The notes beneath the pieces are model-generated. The model was given only the letters and a program-made list of their open reading frames with translations. It made no database searches and was not told the origin of the DNA. This document shows, one piece after another, positions 47,322 through 57,430 of a DNA stretch of 64,000 bases. Positions within the stretch are counted from its first letter, which is position 1. Each line of letters opens with the position of its first letter. The stretch comes from Eupeodes corollae. Its lineage: Eukaryota > Arthropoda > Insecta > Diptera > Syrphidae. The DNA lies in NCBI RefSeq assembly GCF_945859685.1, contig NC_079148.1:49734421-49798420 (forward strand), read 5' to 3'. Position numbers and translations under genes: made by a program.

Positions 47322-48951
47322 ACGGGCTGGGATTCGACCCACACTGATAACTTCCCATCCCGGCTGTCTATTTGTCTTGCTTAAAAATTTCTAGTTTTTC
47401 GTGTTAGGTTTAAAAGTTGTTAGGTGAATTATTCTTAAAAAATTAAAATTACCAATAATTTTTTTCATATAAAGAAGAAGTTTAGTTTGAAAATCTAGTT
47501 TTGTTAAATAGATTTTTAGCCGAAAAATATTGTTACCAATTTAAGAAGCATTTCTTAAATTTTTACAAAGTAGATGAATGATATTAAGTTGAGAGATATC
47601 AAGAACCGAACATCAATTTTTAACAAATTTGCTTATTATCGTTTAGATTTTATTTTTTAAGGAAAAAACGTACGATTTTTATAAAAACAAACTACAGAAT
47701 ATCGAAAACAATATTTTCTGTGAAATAAAAACAGTTTGAAGACAATATTTTTAATTTTTGAAAACCTCAAATACTCAAAAAATCGGAAGTAAATTTTTAC
47801 GAAGTTTTAATATTTTTTAATTGTTCAGTTTTAATTTTTTGTTAAAAAAATTGTCAATTCGATTTTTCTCAAATTTGTTTAGAATGTTGAAGACAATATT
47901 TATCATATGTTAAACTTACTTGGAAGCCATATTCTTTAATTATTGAAAAGATATTTGAGTCGAAAATCAATTTTGACCAACTTTTGTTAAATTTCCTCTT
48001 AAGTTTTTATTTTTAGTAAAAAAAATGTCATTTCGATTTTTCTCAAAGTTTTACTCAATATTAAAAACAATATTTTTTTAATAGATAAAAGTAGTTTAAG
48101 CCAATATCTTAGAGTTTTGAAAAGATATTTGAATCGAAAATCAATTTTTACCAACTTTTATTAATTTCTATTTTAGGTTTTTATTTTTTGTATAAAAACT
48201 GTCAATTCAATTTTTTTCAAAATTTTACTGAATGTTTAAAACAAAATTTATTATAACATAAATAAATTTGGAGCCTAAGGCTCAAGTTTTTGAAAAAATA
48301 TTTCAGTACAAATTCAATTTTTCAGAACTTTTTGTAATGTTTTTTTTTTAGGTTTTTATTTTTATAAAAAAAATGTCTATTTGATTTTTCTCAAAATTTT
48401 ACCAGATGTCAAAAACAATATTCTTCGTTGCACAATATTTTTTTTGAGATGAAATCATATTTTGGTCGAAAAATTTTCGAAGTGACAATTTTTTTTTTCA
48501 GTTTTTTTTATTTATAAAAAAACGTTAATTTTCCAAAAATATACTTGTTTTGTATTACGTTACAATATATAATAAAAAAATTTAATTCAAGTCTCTAGCG
48601 TCATTAGTTCATGAGATATTTACGGTTAACCAAAATTTTCAACTTTTTTTCAAACTGCTATGTTAAAAAAAAAACCACCCACGCAATTTTCTTGAGAGCC
48701 CTTTCTGCATCTTTCTGCCTTATTATCTGTAAAACAAAATTCATTTGAAGTCGATACTGGTTCTTGGGATATGTACAAATAAAAATGTTATCCTGAACGT
48801 TCGGACATACGGACGTTCAAAGGTGCGTGCACAACTGCACACACACACACACATTTCTAAAAATCTTAGCTTTAGATTCTAAGGACTTTTGTACGTCAAT
48901 ATTTTCATTTCGAGAAATCGATCCTATTGCCATAACTTCCTTTGGAGAGTA
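47322..48951 (-). repeat. 175-bp-array element, copy 5 (long form)
   Basis: 3' end GGGCTGGGATTCGACCCACAC at 47325. Then comes an extra module of about 240 bases (47385-47630), shared only with the copy at 60966. About five array units follow (markers at 47852, 48026, 48201, 48374, spacing 173-175, plus one near 47670). The 5' block has CCTTTCTGCATCTTTCTGCC, and the hairpin is degraded near 48930-48950. Confidence 0.85.
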
Positions 48952-50464
48952 TCTAAGTGTTATATGTTTAAAAACTTCGCACTAAGACCTAAAAATGTAG
49001 ATTTACACGTTGACACCAAATTTTGATTTATTTCAAATAGATTTTTTCTTAAATTAAGAATTTAATTTTCAATGAATTTTTTTTGCCACAGTTTTTTTTT
49101 TATTTGAAAAACTTGTGCATCAAAACTTCTAATAATTACAGTACTAATAACATACAATCAAAATCAGATCAAACCATAAGGTGTCAAAACTTTTCCTTCA
49201 GAATAATATAACACGGTCAATTAAAATGCAAGCCTATAATGAATAGCAACATAAAATTTTATCATAATTCTTAATTGTATAATAATCCTCAAAGTCGAAA
49301 TTAGTTGAAAACTTCTTGGAAACTCCCGTTCATCATCGTTCTATTAAGAAAAACTTTTGTTTTTAAAATGTTCACACCAGAAACGCACTTTTCCCTTCTT
49401 AATATCCAAACACAATCAGAATTCTTTTCAACTGTAAAATAAGCCCTCAGGTCTGCCAAAAAAAATGAAATCAAGTGCCCAATTTTTCATAAACCATCGC
49501 TACCACCGCCGCCGCCGCCGCATCGGTTAAACATGCGCTGATCTCATCTCATAATCCCCGGACAAATTTACTAAATCATTGCTGAGTAGCTTACTAATGA
49601 CAGCCTAACAAAACTTGGGGTACGCCAAAAAACAGTTCAGTTCATCCTCATAAATCTTTTTTCAAATAACCTTTTTTTTTTAACGTGCGTTCGTGCGTCG
49701 TCATTTCTTTGCCGTCGCCGTCACCGTCGTCGTCGTCTTTGTATCGCTCACCCTGTTGCTGCGAAGGAAAAGCCCTTACACCTTTTTGGAAACAGATCCT
49801 TTTTTCTTTTTAAATAAAGAACACAACCAAAGAAAATAGCTTCACCCCTCTATGGCAACGTAAAAAGAACGAAGAAGAATCTTCTTTTCTTTTTGTAAAG
49901 GGCTTCTCTAAGCCTACCTCAATTTCCGTTTTTCTTTTTCTCACACCCCCAAAGAAAACACGGATATACAAGAACACGCAAAAGGGACGAAACTTTTCTT
50001 TAAGGATTTTTGTTGTTCGTTTTATTCTTTTTCTATCCTGCTGATTTGCCGTGGGAAAAAAAATCTGTTTCCGTGAAAAGTTCCTTGAGTAGAACGCCGT
50101 TGTCGTAGTCCTGTAAAGTTATTTGAGGGGCGGTTTTTTTTAGTGATGGAAGACTTGCATTCAATATGTATTTGGGATTTATTGGTAAATTGGGCGGCGG
50201 AAAAGTTTATTTCCGGTAAATTGATTACAAACTTTGTTAAATCGAACAACCAAAGTGGTTAATTGTGTTTGGCGGTTTTTTGTTTGATAAAAAAAATAAT
50301 GTTGGTGTTAATGGAATTTGTAATGACAAGGATAGGATAGGAATTGTTTACTTCAGAACAAATTAATTATAAACTTATAAATAAAAGACACTTTTTATGG
50401 AGCTGCACTTCTGTTGAAATTTGTTTTCAGATTAAAAGATATTCAAAAACACAAGAAAACTTAC
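48952..50464. other. Runx intron 1 next to exon 1, no element recognised
   Basis: The stretch downstream of exon 1 (on the minus strand) is free of recognisable transposons from about 49000. It has a (CCG)n run (49505-49520), a GTCGTCGTC run (49722-49738) and several purine/pyrimidine tracts. Freedom from transposons near the exon fits regulatory content but proves nothing. Confidence 0.35.
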
Positions 50465-50978
50465 CTCGACCACTTCGTCCCACAAACCGCAGATCATTGA
50501 ATTTCGCCACCTGGTTTTTCATCACGGCCGTGCAGTTCCTCAATTCAGCACAATAATTCTCATCATTGCCCGCTCGAACAGTCACCATGGTCCCATCACC
50601 AATATCACCCAACGACACGACTTTAAATGCAACCGGCAGTGTTTTATTCGATCTCCAGTGAGGTGGCAACACTGTGCAAACCAAAAGCGGACTACCAGTT
50701 CGAATTAATTCACCCGGATGTTCTGTTAGAAAATCGCCCAATGTCCTTTCAGCCAAAATATCCGACGTCATTTTTGTATAGGCCTCATTGAGCAATTGCG
50801 CTGCTGTGGGCGGCGTATTTTCAGTGTTGCCATTGGTGCCATTTGTATTAGTGTTGTTATTATTGGATCCCGTTCCACTGGTTGAATTTGTTGTATTACT
50901 GGTGCCAGTCGTTGCATTGTTGGCGCTGTTGTTTGATGTATTGGTATTTGTGACGTTTGGTGTCGTCGTTAGATGCAT
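50465..50978 (-). CDS. Runx: Runx transcription factor, coding exon 1 (start codon and most of the Runt domain)
   Basis: First coding exon of a nuclear, sequence-specific DNA-binding factor of the Runt family, which works as a heterodimer with CBF-beta/Brother-type partners. It encodes 171 residues plus one base. Residues 4-53 are Thr/Asn/Ser/Gly low complexity. The Runt domain starts near residue 78 (ERTLGDFLTEHPGEL) and runs to GRSGR at the exon end. R109, K112, R168 and R171 sit where human RUNX1 has DNA-contacting R80, K83, R139 and R142, a constant offset of 29 and so no indels. The ATG at 50978 has AAA before it and an in-frame TGA 39 bases upstream. The splice donor GTAAGT begins at 50464 (phase 1) and agrees with the conserved intron inside the GRGKSF motif. 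Similarity is closest to RunxA/RunxB-type insect paralogues by recollection; the paralogue is not certain. The open frame past 50465 is intron read-through. Confidence 0.95.
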
Positions 50979-51490
50979 TTTCGCCAGTTTAACGATTTTT
51001 ATTTTAAATCCAGTTCAACGTGAAAATAAGTATTGTTTTTTTTTTGCAGATAATTTTGAAATGTTTTGTTTCGTGGGTTCTATTAACAACAAAACATGCC
51101 TCTAGATTGTCCTGAAAATAAATAAAAGCTTTATAAATTGATTTTTCAGCGTTTTTCAATTGTTTGTAAAATACAACGTAATTTGTTTTTAAAAGATTGT
51201 ACATTTTTCGAAATAGTGGTTGTTCTAAGTTGATTTAAAATACCGGTTGCATTTGCAGGCTGTGGAACAACAAATTACAAAATGAATACATATTTGTTTT
51301 TATTGTACGGTTCTCTTAGCTATGCTACGTTTGCATAATTTTTGAGGGACTTGTAAGAGAATTGAATATTCAAACTTAAAAAAAAAAAACATAATCAAAA
51401 CACTTAACCTGTACTAAGAGATAGTTTAAAGATGGAAACTAGGTCATGCATTCTTCTCGCCTTCTAAATATTTTCGTTCAGTCTTTTCGA
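50979..51490 (-). other. Runx: Presumed 5' UTR/upstream region of Runx
   Basis: AT-rich sequence before the ATG. TGA in frame 39 bases upstream fixes the first in-frame start at 50978. No convincing TATA box, initiator or splice acceptor could be assigned, so the transcription start is unknown. Confidence 0.35.
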
Positions 51491-51497
51491 GTCAAAA

Positions 51498-51722
51498 ATG
51501 TCATGGAGCTCAAAATTGGTCGCAAAGCTCAAAAAGTTAAAAAAAAATCACCAAAAAAGCCACAGCGAATGTGGTAACTCAGAAATAAATTTCAAACAAA
51601 ATCAAAGCCCAAATTTTAAGTCATCATTTTGCCACAAAGGAATTTTGAATTTGGAAATTGGGATTTATGACACAGTGATTGGGTTTTGTGACATTTATGT
51701 TGGGCTTAACGACGATTTCGAT
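51498..51722 (-). repeat. GTCAT/GCCCAAA word block, left of a LINE
   Basis: On the minus strand it reads AAGCCCAACATAAATGTCAC and ACCCAATCACTGTGTCATAA, then further TGTGGCAAAATGATGAC-like words. The opposite orientation occurs on the other side of the LINE at 53100-53285. Confidence 0.45.
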
Positions 51723-51744
51723 TTCCATCCTTAATATTGCAGTA

Positions 51745-53095
51745 CGGGTTAAGAAGGCCTGTGTTGCCTTCTACGCCTGCAGCAAAACTTTGAGCAAAAG
51801 TGGGGACTTCAGTCGAAGATAATTTTATGCACGTACACCGCCGTAGTACGTCCAATCTTAACATATGGTTCGATTGTGTGGTGGCCTGCACATAGTAAAG
51901 CCTATAATATTGATAATCTAAAGAAGGTTCAAGGAACAGCTTGCGCTGGCACCACTGGGGTTATGCGTACTTGCCCAACGGACGCCTTAAACGTTATTTT
52001 GGATCTTCTACCAATCGACCTTTTTATTAAATACATAGTTTCCTGCAGCGCTATTAGGCTGAAGGAATCAAACAGCTGGTTGTCAAAACCTTATGGTCAC
52101 AGAAGCACAACTAAATTGATTCCCTCAGATATTATCTCGTTAGACACTGACTACTGCACTCCTACTTTGAGCCTTAGTAAGGGTTTCAAGGTTATTTTCC
52201 CATCGAGAGAAGATAGGTTTCGACACAACCATCTTTAATGACGGCTCAAAGATGGAATGCGGAGTTAGTTCTGGGATATTTTCTGAGTCCCTAAATGTAG
52301 CTAAATGCTTTAGGCTTCCTGACTTTGCTAGCGTTTTTCAGGCTGAACTGCTGGCAATAAGGGAGGCATGTAAGATACTTAAACAAAGCCCAAACCAAAA
52401 CCGAAATGCGACTATCTTTACAGACAGTCAGGCAGCTGTCAAAGCCATGCGAGCCTGAATATTAACCTGGGTGTCACCCTGATCCGGGTTCCAAGCCATA
52501 GTTCTATCGTGTGTAATGAACGGGCTAACGATCTAGCCAGGCAAGGATCGGCCCTTCATAGCTCACTTGCGGAAATGGTTAACATTTCTCTTGGCGCTAT
52601 GAAGGATAAAATCTTTCCTATCTACCAAACTGAATCAAACTGAACGTGGAGCAATTTACCCAACTGCATTATATCTAGGAAGATATGGCCCACCTATAAT
52701 AAAACCCGTACAAACGAGCTTCTATGCAGGCCAAGGCAAGACATATAGCCAGGATTGTTGCGGTTTGTACCGAACATTGGCCTATAGGAGTTCATGCGGA
52801 GAAGTTGGGTATCTCTTACAACACCTATTGCCGTAGCTGTAGTCACCAAAGAGAAAGTGAAACCATAATCCATTTCCTCTGCAAATGTCCTGCTTTGGCA
52901 AACAAAAATTAGAGACCTAATCTTTTTTCCCAATGCGACAAAATGGCTCTAACATAATGGCTATTAAGCTTCTCTATAAATCTATCCCTTTCAATGAAAG
53001 GTCAAACGAGGTTTTGGTATCAAAACGGCGCACTACAGCGCTAATTGGATCTAAGGCTAAGTGGCCTTGAGATCGCCATTTCTACCTACCATTGT
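51745..53095 (+). mobile_element. RNase H-bearing LINE (family 2), longer copy with deletion
   Basis: Starts in the RT thumb (TAVVRPILTYGSIVWWPAHS, 51830-51890), continues with DLLPIDLFIKYIVSCSAIRL and reaches RNase H (FNDGSKMECG, VFQAELLAIREA, FTDSQAAVKAM). At 52450 a 52-base deletion relative to the 5.4-kb copy shifts the frame; NERANDLARQGS and the final HFLCKCP motif follow in other frames. A further deletion lies near 52905. It ends with the same GATCGCCATTTCTACCTACC as the 5.4-kb copy. Inactive. Confidence 0.85.
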
Positions 53096-53099
53096 TTAT

Positions 53100-53285
53100 C
53101 ATGTGTAATCACTCAACGACATATTCCCCAAATTATGAAATAACATAAGGCTCAAAAAGAGAAATGTCATATAAAATATCACAAAATAAAACGTCACAAA
53201 GCGCAAATAAAATGTCATATCACCCAAAACAACTTTTAATGTCGTTACGCCCAAATTTAGAAATTTCATAAAGCCCAAACGATTA
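53100..53285 (+). repeat. GTCAT/GCCCAAA word block, right of a LINE
   Basis: Contains repeated words AAATGTCATATAAAATATCAC, AACGTCACAAAGCGCAAATA, AATGTCATATCACCCAAAA and AATGTCGTTACGCCCAAATT, roughly every 20-30 bases. Confidence 0.55.
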
Positions 53286-53529
53286 CTTGTGGTTTGTTAA
53301 ATTTTAGCTTTTTTGTATAATTTTTCAATGATAAAAATTTTTCATTAATTTAATTTCATATTTAGAAAACCTATTTTATGGTTGGGATTTGAAACGATGG
53401 ATCTTAGAATTGTAGCACTGTTAGCTAGCAAACTAACTTTTTTTTTTCTTCTGCAAACAGTTTTGGACGATATGATATTTTTAATATCTTGAACTAGCCA
53501 CGCTTATCTCAATTTCATAACTACGAGTA

Positions 53530-54190
53530 CTTTTTGCCACAGAAAAATGAAAACAATAAGGCTTTGGGTTTAGATGGCATCCCAGCCGAGTTTTTGAAAA
53601 ATGCCAGCTCACAATTTTTAGAACATATATTTTTCTTACTTAACCGAGTGTTCAACAACGAAGAAATAACAACAAATTTCAAAGATTCATCTATTTTAGC
53701 GATCTATAAAACTACAGAGGCATCTTGTTTTCAATTTATTACGAAAAGTTTTTTCTCAGATGCTATATATAAGTTGTTTTCAGGTGTTTTTCTAGCTAAC
53801 CTCTCTACAGTTGATCAAATTTTTAATCTAACAAATGTTGCTAAACGTTTTTTGGATAAAAAAATAATCTCTATGCTTTTTTTGTAGATGTTCAAGCCGC
53901 CTTTGATACTATAAATGAGAACTATTACTTTTCAAACTAGCAGGTGTTGGATTATCAATACAAATTTTAAGAATATATGAGAAACTTCTTTCCAATACAA
54001 CAGCGGTAGTTTCTAATGGTAGAACCTCTTCGCAGCAATTTAAGACAGAAGTGGGTGTCCCACAAGGTTGCATTTTGAGTCCTTTGCTTTTCTCACTTTT
54101 TATTAACGACATTTTTCCAGGGGGTATATTATGGTGATTTGCTTATTAAGGTGCTTTTATATGCAGATGCGGAAACAAGTGCAAAGCCAA
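53530..54190 (+). mobile_element. Unclassified LINE RT fragment
   Basis: ORF 53534-53887 has GLDGIPAEFLKNASSQFLEH, LLNRVFNNEEITTNFKDSSI and AIYKLFSGVFLANLSTVDQI, RT fingers to palm. Then VQAAFDTINEN, VGVPQGCILSPLLFSLFIND and LLYADAETSA (second Asp of YADD lost) follow in shifted frames to 54180. The clade was not settled. Confidence 0.7.
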
Positions 54191-54242
54191 AAACACCTGG
54201 GCATTTCCGTTATTAACATAATCTTTTAGTATTATAAAATGG

Positions 54243-57000
54243 TCATCAAACGATTTTACAAACCTCGATATGATGATACGAACATTTCTCACAACACATA
54301 ACAGTCATCATCCAAGAAGTGCTACTGAGAGAATGTCCCTATCGCATAAAATAGGTGGAAGAGAGATCGTTAACATAACTAACCTGCAACATCTCCAATG
54401 CCTTAACACCCGGCAATATCTACTAAGCAATACATCGCCATTAATAATGACAATCTGTCTAGTGGATACAAATGTTACGCCTCTTAAACTAAGCTTGTCC
54501 AACTTCCCACTCTCCGACGATGTTAAAAGTATCGATGAACTAATTCTTTCCTGGAAATCAAAATCACTGCATGGAATTCACCCAAATGAAATAAGCCAAG
54601 ATAACACTAACCAAGAGGCATCTAACTTGTTATGGAGAAATTGGTGAAACCATCGAACACATTATCTCAGGATGCAGCTCCTTGGCTTCACAGGACTACA
54701 TACGCAGACACAATAATGTGGCTAAGCTAATACACCAACAATTAGCAATTCTACTTACTTAAGGTGGCGCTACAGTTCGGGGCGGACTTGAGCCTCAACC
54801 AACAAGCGTCTCCAGCCAGCTAAGTCCCTAGCTGTCTCCAGTTTCGCACACCAAGTTGGTTGAGGTCCTCTCCCACCTGGGTGCGCCACCTGAGTCGCGG
54901 TCTTCCTCTACTGCGCCGCCGTCCCTCCGGATTGGTTTCGAAGACCTTCCGGGCTGGAGCGTTGATGTCTATCCGCTCTACATGACCTAGCCATCTAAGC
55001 CGTTTGACTTTAATTCTACTAAATAGTTCAGTGTAGCTGTACAGCCCTTACAGTTCGTCGTTATATCTTCTCCTCCATTCTCTTTGCGTATGGGACCAAA
55101 AATCACCCGAAGAATTTTTCTCTCGAAGCATCCTAAGACGCTCTCATCTTTCTTTGACAGGGTCCAGGCCTCAGCGCCATAAATGAGAACACTTATCATA
55201 AGTGTCTTATAGATGGTGATTTTACATGCTCGAGTGAGGACTTAACTTCTCAATTGCCTTCTAAGTCCAAAGAAGCAGCGATTTCCAAGAGTTATTCTTC
55301 GTTTGATTTCAGCTCTGGTGTCGTTTTCTGAGTTTATTGCGGAGCCTAGGTAGACAAAGTCCTTAACTACCTCAAAGTTATAGCTGTCCATGGTGACGTT
55401 TTGTCCTAGACGTCGTCCTTCAGTGTCCTTTTTTGATGACAGCATATACTTGGTCTTGCCTTCATTGACCACTTAACCCATCTTCTTCGCTTCCGTCGCA
55501 ATGCTCAAAAACGCTCCACTGACATCACGCTTTGATATTCCAAGTATGTCAATATCATCTGCGTATCCGAGTAATTGGATGGACCTTTGGAAAATTGTGC
55601 CTCTAGTGTTGACGGTTGAGTTTTGCACAATTCTTTCCAGAACGATGTTGAAGAAGTCGCATGACAATGCATCGCCTTGTCTTAAACATTTTTTGACATC
55701 AAATGAATCGGTAAGATCTTTTCTGACCTTGATAGAGCAGCGTGCATTCTCCATCGTCATTCTGCACAAACGGATAAGTTTGACAGGGATGCCAAAACTA
55801 GACATTGCTCGGTAGAGCTCTTCCCTATAGATGCTGTCATACGCGGCTCTTAAATCGATAAAGAGATGGTGGATATCGATTTGAAGCTCCTGGGTTTTTT
55901 CCAAGACTTGCCGTAGTGTGAATATTTGGTAGATAGTGGACTTTCTTGGTCTGCAGCCACACTGATAACGACTTATCAGGTTGTTGACGAATGGCTTCAG
56001 ACGTTCACATAATACGGCAGAGAGGATCTTATACGCAATGTTAAGGAGACTGATGCCTCTGTAGTTGGCGCAGTTTAGAGGGTCTCCTTTCTTATGTATC
56101 GGGCACACTATGCTGAGATTCCACTCATCGGGCATGCTTTTTTCCGACCATATTTTGCAGTTGAGTTGGTGCATGCTCCCTACCAAGTCATCGCCTGCTG
56201 CTTTGAATAGTTCGTTAGCGATGCCGTCAGCTCCAGCACCTTTGTTTGACTTAAGATTAGATATAGCTATCTTCACTTCGTCAAGGTCGGGTAGGCGGAA
56301 TTGTTGATCTGCGTCGCCGAGGTTGAGTGGTTCTATCTCCCTTACAGCGGAATTCGGTTTGTCATCGCCGTTATATGATTTGGAGAAGTGATCTTTCCAT
56401 ATTCTCAGCATCGACTGCGATTCTACTACGATGTTCCCCTGATCGTCTTCCTGTTGTAACATCCCTCTATCTCATCGATCGCCCCCTTCTCATGCTCTTT
56501 TTTTTCCGTCCAAGAAGAATTCACTGCGACCTAATCCAACAAAACAATCCTTATTACAAGTACCAGCCAGTTCCGGTTTTGGAAAACCACCACTTCAAGC
56601 TCTACTGGGATAGAACAATAATCACGGATCAACTCATCCCAGCTAACAGATCCGACATCATTCTGTTTAACAAAAGAGATAAGAGAATAGATATCTTCGA
56701 TGATCAACTACAAACAACTTTCTCAACAAAGATTTCTAAATACACTGCTCAAGGCCATGTACAATATGGAGAAGGTAGAAGTGACCCCAATAATCATTTC
56801 CACAACCGGGGTTGTCCCCAAAAATCTCTGTATTAACCTCAGCCAACACAAAATGGAATGGCTACTAGGACAAGTCCAAAAATCCGTTCTATTGGACACA
56901 TGCAACATAGTCAAAAAGTTCCTTCATCTGTTACAACGTTATAAAATATGCAACAAACAATATATAACAGTCGATTATGGGTTAGAGGAAGCATTCCCCC
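54243..57000 (+). mobile_element. LINE with restriction-like endonuclease, split by an RTE insertion
   Basis: Left part 54243-54769: RTFLTTHNSHHPRSATERMS, GGREIVNITNLQHLQCLNTR and RQYLLSNTSPLIMTIC, then GETIEHIISGCSSL, a zinc-knuckle remnant whose first Cys is Tyr. Right part 56520-57000: YYKYQPVPVLENHHFKLYWD, then RSDIILFNKRDKRIDIFD, which fits the PD-(D/E)XK restriction-like endonuclease (PDI...D..D), then GVVPKNLCINLSQHKMEWLL. Such domains mark R2/R4/NeSL-group LINEs. A deletion lies near 54645 and stops occur throughout. An RTE element occupies 54770-56520. Confidence 0.75.
54770..56520 (-). mobile_element. RTE-type LINE, best RT copy
   Basis: Open frame 56462-55473 carries NLKSNKGAGADGIANELFKA, IVCPIHKKGDPLNCANYRGI, SLLNIAYKILSAVLCERLKP, FIDLRAAYDSI, CLRQGDALSCDFFNIVLERI and an intact YADDIDILG. 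A stop replaces a residue of GLVVNEGK at 55472. The next frames to 54987 give NRCFFGLRRQLRS and LIYGAEAWTLSKKD, then FERKILRVIFGP. The 3' end is ACTGTAGCGCCACC followed by AAGTAAGTA. A piece at 56465-56515 (KKEHEKGAIDEIEG) is joined by deletion. Only one stop interrupts the RT core, so this is the youngest-looking RTE here. Confidence 0.9.
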
Positions 57001-57074
57001 CCTAATCTTCACATCAGAACACCGAGCAAGGGCTAGAACGCAGAGCTTAATCCCTTTGGCATACCCCGGGATAG

Positions 57075-57430
57075 TTGATTTCCAACTCCATAGGAGCTGA
57101 GAAGTTTTTACCTAAGTCAATAATAATAATTATATCTTGGAGTTACGCTTTTTTATTTTATAAAACCTTAAAAAGTTTTAACACCCACCGGTCCCGTAGC
57201 CAATATAACCTAAATGCCCGAAACTGGCGAAAAGACCTAACTTCCTACACAAAATTTCCTAATTTAAAATTATGTAAGATCTCGTATTTACATCGTAACA
57301 TTTTAAACCAAATTCTACATTCGTGTAGTCCGGCTCAGAAAAGAAAATCTGTACCGAACATTAGAAGTATTGAGAATTACTGAAATTCGCTGTTTCGTAA
57401 ATAATTCTGTATCTATAGTTAGAGATTAGA
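57075..57430. repeat. Interspersed segment, inverted partner of 2700-2870
   Basis: 57260-57425 is the reverse complement, with divergence, of 2700-2870. The plus-strand frame reads LCKISYLHRNILNQILHSCS. The upstream 180 bases are not assigned. Confidence 0.45.

Larger units (their letters stand above)
14233..50464 (-). other. Runx: Runx intron 1 (about 36.2 kb)
   Basis: Bounded by GTAAGT at 50464 and TTTTACACAG ending at 14233, phase 1 on both sides. It splits the Gly codon of GRSGRGK, a conserved intron position in Runx genes. It carries most of the mobile elements in the window on both strands, plus a 200-N gap, so the true length may differ. Long introns with regulatory elements are usual for developmental transcription factors. 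Confidence 0.85.

Noticed and set aside
50427..50464. Extension of the Runx exon 1 frame past the donor (GKFSCVFEYLLI)
   Set aside because: GTAAGT at 50464 and the matching phase of exon 2 show that this is intron read-through.
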